Positions 35,797-43,699 of a stretch of DNA of 64,000 bases are shown here, in pieces (positions within the stretch are counted from its first letter, which is position 1; the number at the start of each line of letters is the position of its first letter). The DNA is taken from contig JABDKG010000087.1 of NCBI GenBank assembly GCA_013002305.1, positions 62,001-126,000 of the forward strand, given 5' to 3'. The notes under the pieces are model-generated. The model was not told the DNA's origin, did no database searches, and was given only the letters and a program-made list of their open reading frames with translations. A program made the translations under genes and the position numbers. This stretch comes from Hellea sp. GTDB lineage: Bacteria; Pseudomonadota; Alphaproteobacteria; Caulobacterales; Maricaulaceae.

Positions 35797-36609
35797 CTAT
35801 TCGCTAAAGGTTTTTTCTTCGACGAGGATTACTCGCGCGGGCAGTCTTCCTGAATTCAATAGAACGGCCAATTCGTCGGCCTCGGGTTTCGTAAAAGAAC
35901 CCTCAATAAATCCTTGGCCGCCGTCTATAGGTGACCGAATAACAGGCGCAGTAATTATTTCTTCATTCATCACAACGGCAAACCGTTTGCCAATATTGGC
36001 GCTCGTCATTTCCGCAAATGCTTGTGCACATTTGGCATTAAAAGAGAAATTTATGACATTACGACGACCGTGGACGGGATGAGGTATGGCTTCTGATTTC
36101 TCAATACAATCGCCTGTAATCCGGCTAGGCGGATGAACAATCAGCCCTCCACCCTCTACTGACCGAAAATAAAACGAAACGGGCGGTAACTGACCTTCAT
36201 TCGCCGCAAGATTTATAATAACCGGATCATCAGAAGCAGGATGCACTAAATGAAAACTAAGATCAGCTGTTTCATTGATCATTCGTTTGAATCGCAAAAT
36301 ATCAGCATCAGGGCTCATCTTTAGTTCGATCTTGTTGACATCCAATACTTTCATTTCAAAACGACCTAAACCAAGACCTTCAAAACGATTGGACAGAACA
36401 TCGATGACGTCATCAACAACATCCGCACCGTCTTCGACTTCGAGTAGGAACTGAGTACCTTCTTTCAAGCGATCTTGCTTCACAGTTGCCACATCAGGCA
36501 CAACTCTTTCAACATTATCAATCTTATTCTGATGGTCGGCGCCGCAGCCCAATAGCCCTGCAGTCACAAGAAATGCCGCTGACGTCAGGATATGTCGAAC
36601 CTTGAACAT
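35797..36609 (-). CDS. lipoprotein consisting of a SecD-type periplasmic domain
   Basis: Predicted lipoprotein of 270 aa (lipobox LLGC at about residue 22) whose mature part is homologous to the SecD P1 domain next door. Shared blocks include ETADLSFHLVHP (SecD DTANLSFHLVDP), RITGDCIEKSEA (RITGECLTKAEA), INFSFNAKCAQAF, GKRFAVVMNEEIITAPVIRSPI and SGRLPARVILVEE. The protein stops exactly where SecD would enter TM2, so all of the membrane channel part is missing. It is encoded between yajC and secD. It looks like a duplicated, membrane-tethered SecD head, perhaps helping SecDF hold emerging chains; function is inference. Confidence 0.85.
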   Translation of the reverse strand: MFKVRHILTSAAFLVTAGLLGCGADHQNKIDNVERVVPDVATVKQDRLKEGTQFLLEVEDGADVVDDVIDVLSNRFEGLGLGRFEMKVLDVNKIELKMSPDADILRFKRMINETADLSFHLVHPASDDPVIINLAANEGQLPPVSFYFRSVEGGGLIVHPPSRITGDCIEKSEAIPHPVHGRRNVINFSFNAKCAQAFAEMTSANIGKRFAVVMNEEIITAPVIRSPIDGGQGFIEGSFTKPEADELAVLLNSGRLPARVILVEEKTFSE

Positions 36610-36624
36610 TCAGCGGCTTCGATC

Positions 36625-36957
36625 TTACTTCTTGGCGCGATCGTTGGCCGGTTCCGGCTTACCCACCACGTCGGCGATCATTGCACGCTTAACGCGGACT
36701 TTCACGCCCTGCGCTATTTCGAGCGTTAATTCATCATCAGTGGCCTTGGTTACTTTCCCCACAATACCGCCATTGGTTATAATTTGATCTCCGCGCTGTA
36801 TCTCTCCAAGCATCGCTTGATGCCGCTTCATGCGCTGGCTCTGTGGCCGGATTAAAAGAAAGTAGAACAGGACAAAAATTAGCAACATCATGATGAAGCT
36901 ACTGGCCATACTTCCGCCGCCGCCAGCTGGCGCTGTTTGTTGGATTATTTGAAACAT
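36625..36957 (-). CDS. yajC: YajC, SecDF-associated membrane protein
   Basis: YajC (110 aa) with one membrane segment (residues 17-38, SSFIMMLLIFVLFYFLLIRP) followed by the cytoplasmic domain RPQSQRMKRHQAML...GDQIITNGGIVGKV. It forms a complex with SecDF. The ATG at 36955-36957 (GGGGA upstream) is chosen over a TTG four codons earlier. It is first in the yajC - SecD-like lipoprotein - secD - secF operon, 15 bp before the lipoprotein gene. Confidence 0.94.
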   Translation of the reverse strand: MFQIIQQTAPAGGGGSMASSFIMMLLIFVLFYFLLIRPQSQRMKRHQAMLGEIQRGDQIITNGGIVGKVTKATDDELTLEIAQGVKVRVKRAMIADVVGKPEPANDRAKK

Positions 36958-37060
36958 AGTTCCCCGCAAAAAAAATGACGCCCGACTCGAGCCGCCGGAT
37001 TAGGTGTTGGCGACTATATAAGGGCGTCAGATTTTATTTCAACGGCTAGAAGCCGGTTTA

Positions 37061-37855
37061 TTATCGTAGACAGTGTCCGGTTGGCATTTGAAGGCGTTGA
37101 CCGGGTGAAATATTGGTAGATGCGCCGAGACCATTTGTCTGGGAAATTTCACTAACGTCAACACAAGCGCGCTTTGCGATTCCGTAAAGGGTGTCGCCTG
37201 GAAGCACAGCATAAACGCCGCTGGCCGGAATTGGCTCTACATTTCGGACTAAAGTTGGCTGTGAGGCCGGAGAATAAATATTTTCGGTCACTTCGCGGCG
37301 CGCCGTTGGCAAAGACAAGACCTGACCGATATTGATAGCGTTGCCCGATATAGCATTGGCACCTCGAAGCGAGTCGATAGTGACATTGTAGCGGCGCGAA
37401 ATATTGTAAAGTGTGTCGCCTTTGGCAACGATGTGAGAGCTGGCAGTCGTCGAAACAACCGGAGCGCTTGCAATTACAGTTGTCGGCGTCGCGACAGGTA
37501 TACTAACAGGTGCTTCGTAGAGTTCGATTTGAATGCCCTGCGAGGCCGAATGAGTTTCGACATTCGGCCGGCCGTCATAAACATAAGTTTGCCCGCTCGT
37601 CACGTTTTGGACTGGAGCAGCAGCTGCATAGTCGCTACTTTCTTGAAACGACTTGATCTTTTCCGCCTCAGCTAAAAGCCGAGCATATTCTTCAGGACTG
37701 ATATCGCCGGGTCTGATGAACTGAGCCCTAACCGTATCGCTGAGGTCAGATGGCGCAGGAACAGGATCGACGACCCACTCATAGGTTTGGGCAGACGCTG
37801 CTGATGCTAATAACATCGCTGCAATTGAACCCGTAACAACTCTCGAAATAGACAT
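37061..37855 (-). CDS. secreted protein with two LysM domains
   Basis: Exported protein of 264 aa. The signal peptide (SRVVTGSIAAMLLASAASAQ) starts at ATG 37853-37855, with GGAG before it. Two LysM peptidoglycan-binding domains are visible: HIVAKGDTLYNISRRYNVT (about 145-190) and YAVLPGDTLYGIAKRACVD (about 215-262). No catalytic domain is present; in contrast to NlpD-type proteins there is no M23 module. It probably binds the cell wall in the periplasm. The residues between signal peptide and first LysM are unremarkable and Val/Thr/Ser-rich. Confidence 0.88.
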   Translation of the reverse strand: MSISRVVTGSIAAMLLASAASAQTYEWVVDPVPAPSDLSDTVRAQFIRPGDISPEEYARLLAEAEKIKSFQESSDYAAAAPVQNVTSGQTYVYDGRPNVETHSASQGIQIELYEAPVSIPVATPTTVIASAPVVSTTASSHIVAKGDTLYNISRRYNVTIDSLRGANAISGNAINIGQVLSLPTARREVTENIYSPASQPTLVRNVEPIPASGVYAVLPGDTLYGIAKRACVDVSEISQTNGLGASTNISPGQRLQMPTGHCLR

Positions 37856-38049
37856 TTTAGACTCCACGTCATTTTAACTGGGGCCATTCTGGCTGGTTAT
37901 GGTTAATGTTTCCTAAAGCAATCCGCCTTTTAACGTATACAAATTTATACCCATATCTATCCACATTTCGGCCATGAAGCTGCATATATGTCTTGTAAGT
38001 CTGCTTTAGATCGCTTCATTGATCGGGCGACTCTTGATACAGGAATGCC

Positions 38050-39543
38050 ATGGTAACCATCACCGACAGCTCTGACTTTTTATCTCCTGAAAATACGGAC
38101 ACGACGCCGCATAGTATTTCGGCGGAGCAAGCGCTGCTTGGTGCCCTGCTCTATGATAATGAAGTTTATCACCGGATCAGCAACATCGTCAAAGATGAGC
38201 ATTTCTACAATCCAGTTCATAAACGCATATTTGAGACAGCAGCGCGCCTCATCGAAAGTGGCAAACTTGCAGACGCAATCGTCCTTAAAAATAGATTTTC
38301 ACAAGATGAAACATTGGTCGACATTGGCGGCGAACAATATCTTGCTGAATTATTGCTCGCGGCACCGTCCGGCGCGACGGCTGTTGAATATGCTAAAATG
38401 ATTTTCGACCTGGCGATGCGTCGTGAACTTATCCGTCTCGGCGGCGATATCTCAAGCGAAGCATCCAATCCGGAAAATGAGCAGGATGCGTTAGACCAGA
38501 TTAGCGAGGCTGAAGGCAAACTTTTTAACCTCGCTGAGATCGGGTCCGTTCAAGGGGGGTTTGAAAGCTTCAAGGATGCCATGATCAAATCGATCGATAT
38601 GGCATCGGCGGCCTACGCCAGAGATGGCGGCCTTTCCGGTATTTCGAGCGGTCTCATTGATCTTGACCGGCAGCTGGGCGGCATGCATCGATCAGACTTG
38701 ATCATTTTAGCCGGACGCCCGTCCATGGGCAAAACCTCATTGGCCACAAATATAGCGTTTCATATTGCCAAAAAATTTAAAGAAGAGATCACGGAGACAG
38801 GTGTGTCTAAAGCCGCTGACGGCGGCCGGGTCGGCTTCTTTAGTCTAGAAATGTCTTCCGAACAGCTCGCCACACGCATTTTAGCCGAACAGTCATCCGT
38901 GCCATCCCATAAAATCCGTCGCGGCGACATTAACGCGACGGAATATGAACATATTCGCGATAGCGCTGACGATATTAGCAATATTCCGCTCCATATTGAT
39001 GACACGGGCGGTATTTCTATCGGACAACTGGCCGCGAGAGCCAGACGGCTAAAACGTAATGCCGGATTGGATATTATCGTGGTTGACTATTTGCAGCTTT
39101 TGACCGGCGGGAAAGCCTTGAAATCGTCTGATGGCCGCGTGCAAGAAGTCAGTACGATCACGATGGGCCTTAAAGCGCTGGCTAAGGAGCTTGATATACC
39201 AGTGCTCGCCCTGGCTCAGCTTTCCCGGCAAGTTGAGCAGCGGGATGATAAAAGACCACAACTCTCTGACTTGCGTGAGTCCGGTTCGATTGAACAAGAC
39301 GCAGATGTCGTGATGTTTGTGTTTCGGGAGGAATATTATAAAGCTCGGTCTGAACCGGCGGAAGGTACTCCGGAGCACGGCGTATGGCAGGAAGAGATGG
39401 AGCGCCTGCACGGAAAAGCCGAAGTTATTGTCGGTAAACAACGCCATGGTCCAATTGGGACTGTGAAACTTTCATTTAACGCCAATATCACCAAATTTGG
39501 AAACCTGGTGGCCGATGATCGCTATGACAATGGGCCATATTAG
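38050..39543 (+). CDS. dnaB: replicative DNA helicase
   Basis: DnaB (497 aa), the hexameric fork helicase. The N-terminal helical domain (SAEQALLGALLYDNEVYHRI) is followed by the RecA-like motor with Walker A GRPSMGKTSLATNIA, the LEMSSEQLATRIL block, Walker B region IIVVDYLQLL, and QVEQRDDKRPQLSDLRESGSIEQDAD. The C-terminal VGKQRHGPIGTVKLSF is complete. No intein. It is followed after 8 bp by alr, a pairing common in Alphaproteobacteria. Confidence 0.97.
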   Translation: MVTITDSSDFLSPENTDTTPHSISAEQALLGALLYDNEVYHRISNIVKDEHFYNPVHKRIFETAARLIESGKLADAIVLKNRFSQDETLVDIGGEQYLAELLLAAPSGATAVEYAKMIFDLAMRRELIRLGGDISSEASNPENEQDALDQISEAEGKLFNLAEIGSVQGGFESFKDAMIKSIDMASAAYARDGGLSGISSGLIDLDRQLGGMHRSDLIILAGRPSMGKTSLATNIAFHIAKKFKEEITETGVSKAADGGRVGFFSLEMSSEQLATRILAEQSSVPSHKIRRGDINATEYEHIRDSADDISNIPLHIDDTGGISIGQLAARARRLKRNAGLDIIVVDYLQLLTGGKALKSSDGRVQEVSTITMGLKALAKELDIPVLALAQLSRQVEQRDDKRPQLSDLRESGSIEQDADVVMFVFREEYYKARSEPAEGTPEHGVWQEEMERLHGKAEVIVGKQRHGPIGTVKLSFNANITKFGNLVADDRYDNGPY

Positions 39544-39551
39544 ACGCCGTA

Positions 39552-40670
39552 ATGTCTGAATTCGGTCCCAACTATTCCTCACGTCCCGTTTTGCGCATCG
39601 ATATGGCTGCGCTGAAATATAATTATAATTCGCTCGCCAAACGGGTCGGGCCGAAAACACATGTCGCGGCAGCCGTCAAAGCGGATGCATACGGCCTAGG
39701 TGCCGAGCGGATAAGCAAAGCACTTTACGGTGCCGGGTGCCGCAATTTCTTTGTCGCCACCTCCGGTGAAGGTAAGGATGTTCGAGCCGCAATTGGCGAC
39801 AATGCAAGTATTTATGTTTTAAACGGCGCTGCGCCGCGCGATTTAACCCTGTTTTTCGGTTCCAATCTCAAACCGGTGATTAATTCGATGACACAGGCTC
39901 ATATGTGGATGGATGCGATCAAGAACGTCAAATCTCCGCCTTTTTCTGCCTTGCATATTGATACGGGCATAAACCGACTGGGTTTTCCATCTGAGGAATT
40001 CCAAAAATTTATAAAAAACAAAAGCCTACAGGAAAAAATTCAATTCGATTTGATAATGAGCCATTTGGCCTGCGCACCTGATCAGGAAAATCCTTACAAC
40101 AAACAACAGCTCGATGCCTTTAAACGGGCCGCCGCTGCCCTAACGATGAAACCGATGAGCCTAGCCAATTCCGCTGGAATTTACCTGGGTAAACAATATC
40201 ATTTTCAGATGGTCCGGCCGGGTATCGCGCTTTATGGCGGTTATGCAACCGACAATCCCGCGCAAGAAGACGTAAAACCTGTCGTCTCTCTGATGGCGCC
40301 CGTATTGCAAATTCGAAGGCTTAAAAAAGGCGATAGTCTTGGCTACAACGCAACTTTCACGGCTGAGAATGATATGACGGTCGCAATCGTCGGCGCAGGC
40401 TATGCTGACGGAATTCCTGTCTCTGCGAGTTCGGGTGCCGGGGGCGGCGTTAATCAAGCGACGATGCAAAATAAGCGGGTAAGCGTAATTGGCCGCGTAT
40501 CAATGGATCTGACAGCGCTTGACGTTACGCCGTTAAAGAAAACACCGAGGCTTGGCGATTGGGCTGAGTTTTTTGGTTCCAACCTGCAAGACGATGCCGC
40601 AAGCGCTCAAACCTTAAACTACGAGCTCCTCATTCGACTAAGTCACCGTGCTCGGCGTGAATATAGGTAG
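39552..40670 (+). CDS. alr: alanine racemase
   Basis: PLP enzyme of 372 aa that interconverts L- and D-alanine for peptidoglycan. The PLP lysine is K43 in AAVKADAYGLGA; the catalytic tyrosine lies in LGYNATFTAEND, and VIGRVSMDLTALDV is the usual C-terminal block. It probably shares a transcript with dnaB. It converges on the retropepsin-like gene with 5 bp between stops. Confidence 0.95.
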   Translation: MSEFGPNYSSRPVLRIDMAALKYNYNSLAKRVGPKTHVAAAVKADAYGLGAERISKALYGAGCRNFFVATSGEGKDVRAAIGDNASIYVLNGAAPRDLTLFFGSNLKPVINSMTQAHMWMDAIKNVKSPPFSALHIDTGINRLGFPSEEFQKFIKNKSLQEKIQFDLIMSHLACAPDQENPYNKQQLDAFKRAAAALTMKPMSLANSAGIYLGKQYHFQMVRPGIALYGGYATDNPAQEDVKPVVSLMAPVLQIRRLKKGDSLGYNATFTAENDMTVAIVGAGYADGIPVSASSGAGGGVNQATMQNKRVSVIGRVSMDLTALDVTPLKKTPRLGDWAEFFGSNLQDDAASAQTLNYELLIRLSHRARREYR

Positions 40671-40675
40671 CATTG

Positions 40676-41725
40676 CTACCGCGTATCAAATGTTACGCTA
40701 TGATTTGCTTCACCGGTGCGCTGTTCAACGGCTGTGAGACCCTCGGTTTTTAACCACAATTGGTTACTATCGAAATTAAGATAAAAACTCTGATTTTGAA
40801 ATATACTGCTGCCGGCGATGACAAGGGGCTTATCGGCAAAGCCAAGGCCATCCAAGTGATCAAAATTCATGATTATGAATTGACTCTTTCGCCATGACAT
40901 CTGTCCAGCTCGCAAAAAATTGACGTCTATTTTGACTGCGGGATCAAATTCACCAAGCGCGCCCTGAATTTCCCAGTCTTTGCGTAACCGGCGTTGGAGA
41001 CGGCGAATTTCAGGAATAATAGTTGCCTCCCAATTGATTACATTGAACTCGGCACCTGAGTCCAAAATAGCAGGGATAATATGGTTGCCGACTCTCACGT
41101 CGAAAAAATGCAAATTCTTATCCAGAGCACTATGGGGGTTATGGTAAAGATAAACGGGCTTCCACACTCTGCTTAAAAATGGTTTCGGATATTTAAATGG
41201 AATAAAGTAAATCTGCTTCTCATCAGCATCGACGAGCAAATTATACTCTGCGAGCACATCCATCCCAATAATCCCGCCCGGATCAATTGACATAAGTTCA
41301 TTATCTATTTTTGTTCGTTCCGGCAGAACCGCGACCGTCATATCTTTAAATCGCCTTTTCCCAAGATTAAGCTCGGCGACTTTAACCATTTGATGATGTC
41401 CCGAATTTACAAGACCAATGATATTGGCGACCCCAACAAATTCTGATTTATCGATTAGGCTATCTTCACTCCCCTTAAATAATGCCGAACGCGTTGCACC
41501 TGTATCGATCAGGAAGCTTGATTGCCCGAATTCTGTTTGCACAGGAATGATGATTAAACCGCGCGCAGTCTCTTCATATGGCAAAGCGATGACATCTTTT
41601 TTGCCGATTAACTTTCGGAGTTCAATACCTTCGACACCGTCAATGATTGTGGTTGAAGAACAGGAAATTCCAGTCAGAGAAATTATACTGACGATTAAAG
41701 CAATAATAGCATTTCGGACATCCAT
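40676..41725 (-). CDS. retropepsin-like aspartyl protease lipoprotein with two active-site motifs
   Basis: Predicted lipoprotein of 349 aa; the start ATG 41723-41725 gives a clean signal (MDVRNAIIALIVSIISL with cysteine in GISC), while an upstream in-frame start adds 12 polar residues. Two aspartyl-protease motifs are present, IDTGATRSALF (about residue 90) and LDSGAEFNVI (about 225), each followed by hydrophobic strands, as if two retropepsin-like lobes were fused in one chain. Single-lobed exported retropepsins (TIGR02281-like) are common in Alphaproteobacteria; a tandem is less so. Substrate unknown. It lies just downstream of rnpB on the same strand. Confidence 0.8.
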   Translation of the reverse strand: MDVRNAIIALIVSIISLTGISCSSTTIIDGVEGIELRKLIGKKDVIALPYEETARGLIIIPVQTEFGQSSFLIDTGATRSALFKGSEDSLIDKSEFVGVANIIGLVNSGHHQMVKVAELNLGKRRFKDMTVAVLPERTKIDNELMSIDPGGIIGMDVLAEYNLLVDADEKQIYFIPFKYPKPFLSRVWKPVYLYHNPHSALDKNLHFFDVRVGNHIIPAILDSGAEFNVINWEATIIPEIRRLQRRLRKDWEIQGALGEFDPAVKIDVNFLRAGQMSWRKSQFIIMNFDHLDGLGFADKPLVIAGSSIFQNQSFYLNFDSNQLWLKTEGLTAVEQRTGEANHSVTFDTR

Positions 41726-41782
41726 TGGTAATAGTCTAACACCATTGCCATTTTGCACCAATAAGACAGCGGTTAAAAAAGC

Positions 41783-42124
<342 letters not shown>

Positions 42125-42130
42125 ATGGCC

Positions 42131-42158
42131 TATCTAGTGGCAATGCAACCAATGTCAA
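42131..42158 (-). promoter_or_regulatory. rnpB promoter
   Basis: A consensus TTGACA -35 box (42153-42158) and TAGATA -10 (42131-42136) with 16-bp spacing end 7 bases before the predicted 5' end of rnpB. The position fits a TSS at the RNA's P1 helix. Confidence 0.6.
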
Positions 42159-42168
42159 TGTGTTGCGG

Positions 42169-42663
42169 TCACCGACCCGTTGCGAAATCCCATCCTTGCG
42201 ACGACTTTCCGGAAGGTCCAGAATATGTCCACGTTATCTTCTTGTAGTTGAAAGAAACTTCTTCGGTTGGTACTTCATCGGCATCGCCCGAGACCTGATA
42301 AGTAGATATAGTGGCATTTTCCAGCGTAACATTGTAAAGCACATTTCCTGATTTCACCTCCATCTCAACCTTTGGGAACACCTTCCCACTTGCTGCTGCC
42401 TGCGCCAAAATAGGAGACGCCGCCGACACCTTTCGCGAGACGATCATGTCTTCTACAACAACAGACCCGCGCCGGCGGGATTGACCTGTTGCGGAACCGC
42501 CAGGCTGTGACAGCCCCGTCGACATGCTCTCTATGATGATCCAGTCTTTGTGAGCGCTATCTGTGGCTTCGCCTTTGATATCGCCGAGTTTCATATAGCC
42601 AGCGCCAAAAGCCGTACCAGGCATCATTAACATCGCGGTCGAAATTATGAGTAATTTTCGCAT
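42169..42663 (-). CDS. exported Hcp-like protein (T6SS tube-protein fold)
   Basis: Protein of 164 aa with a signal peptide (LLIISTAMLMMPGTAFG) and an Hcp-type domain: GYMKLGDIKGEATDSAHKDWI, the SQPGGS and RRRGSVVVEDMIVSRKVSAASP blocks, and VSFNYKKITWTY at the C-terminus match the type VI secretion tube-protein family. Classical Hcp has no signal peptide, and no other T6SS gene (tssB, tssC, vgrG, clpV) occurs in the window. It is therefore an orphan Hcp-like protein sent to the periplasm or outside by Sec. Its function is unknown. Confidence 0.8.
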   Translation of the reverse strand: MRKLLIISTAMLMMPGTAFGAGYMKLGDIKGEATDSAHKDWIIIESMSTGLSQPGGSATGQSRRRGSVVVEDMIVSRKVSAASPILAQAAASGKVFPKVEMEVKSGNVLYNVTLENATISTYQVSGDADEVPTEEVSFNYKKITWTYSGPSGKSSQGWDFATGR

Positions 42664-42766
42664 TATAATCTCCCTTATTTTTGCGGCAGCAATATATCAC
42701 AATTCGCCTTTCATAGACAGATAGCAACCAAAGGCGAAATTAGGCGCTTGAACATCAATTCCATTC

Positions 42767-43699
42767 ATGCAGATTGGCTTGATGGAAAATTCAGCCCTTG
42801 ATGATTTCACCCTTGATGTTGGGCAAAATTCTGAATTCGGCTTGAGCGTTGCAATTTTCATTATGATGCTCGCTGTCGCTCTCAGTCTCAAACCCGAAAA
42901 TTTCAAAGACATTGCAAAATTTCCGAAACCGTATTTCGCAGGAGCGGTAGCGCAATTACTCGGACTGCCGCTTTTAACCTACCTAGTATGCTTTGTGTTA
43001 AACCCCCACCCCACACTCGCGCTTGGTATGATAATTGTGGCTTGTTGTCCTGGAGGCACTGTTTCAAACCTGATCTGTATGATGGGACGCGGAAACGTCG
43101 CTCTTTCAGTATCGTTGACCGCGACGTCAAGCCTGTTTGCGGCGCTGCTGACACCGGTAACCATTCTGTTTTGGACATCGATGTACGGTCCGACTGCGGA
43201 ACTGTTGGAGACCGTCGATTTCGATGTTCTGGACTTTTTACGAAAAACGTTTGTCCTTTTAGCCATTCCTATTTTCATAGGTATGGCGGTGCGTCACTAC
43301 TCGCCCAAAAATGCAGAACGCGCGCTAAAGCCGCTAAGCATCATAGGGTTTTTATTGCTTTTACTGGTTATAGTTGCGGGCTTGCAAAAATATTTGATAA
43401 AGTTCTTAGAATTGGGAATTTGGGTCATAGGCCTGGCATTATTGCACAATGCTCTCGCATTTTTACTCGGATATTTAACCGGCGTCGCGGTCGGGGCAGA
43501 TCGCGCGTCAAAACGCTCTTTAACGATTGAAATTGGTATCCAGAATTCTGGGCTAGCACTCGTTATTTTGCTGACGGCGCTCGCCGGATTTGGCGGCGCC
43601 GCTGCAATCATGGGAATATGGGGCGTCTGGCATGTTGTTGCGGGATTGATATTAGTTGGTATATTCAGACTGCAAGATAAGAGGATCGCCCATGTTTGA
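42767..43699 (+). CDS. bile acid:sodium symporter (BASS) family transporter
   Basis: Inner-membrane transporter of 310 aa with about nine or ten hydrophobic segments. The SBF/BASS signatures ACCPGGTVSNLICMMGRGNVALSVS (broken binding helix) and EIGIQNSGLALVILLTALAG are clear. Members carry organic anions, keto acids or steroid conjugates with sodium. An internal ATG at 42782 is an alternative start; neither has a strong SD. The next gene's ATG lies inside its last codons (8-nt overlap), so it is co-translated with an amidohydrolase and an acyl-CoA ligase, which suggests import of an acyl-type substrate. Confidence 0.88.
   Translation: MQIGLMENSALDDFTLDVGQNSEFGLSVAIFIMMLAVALSLKPENFKDIAKFPKPYFAGAVAQLLGLPLLTYLVCFVLNPHPTLALGMIIVACCPGGTVSNLICMMGRGNVALSVSLTATSSLFAALLTPVTILFWTSMYGPTAELLETVDFDVLDFLRKTFVLLAIPIFIGMAVRHYSPKNAERALKPLSIIGFLLLLLVIVAGLQKYLIKFLELGIWVIGLALLHNALAFLLGYLTGVAVGADRASKRSLTIEIGIQNSGLALVILLTALAGFGGAAAIMGIWGVWHVVAGLILVGIFRLQDKRIAHV

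Noticed and set aside
42169-42663. Evidence of a type VI secretion locus
   Set aside because: Only one Hcp-like gene is present, with a signal peptide, and none of the other T6SS components is in the window.
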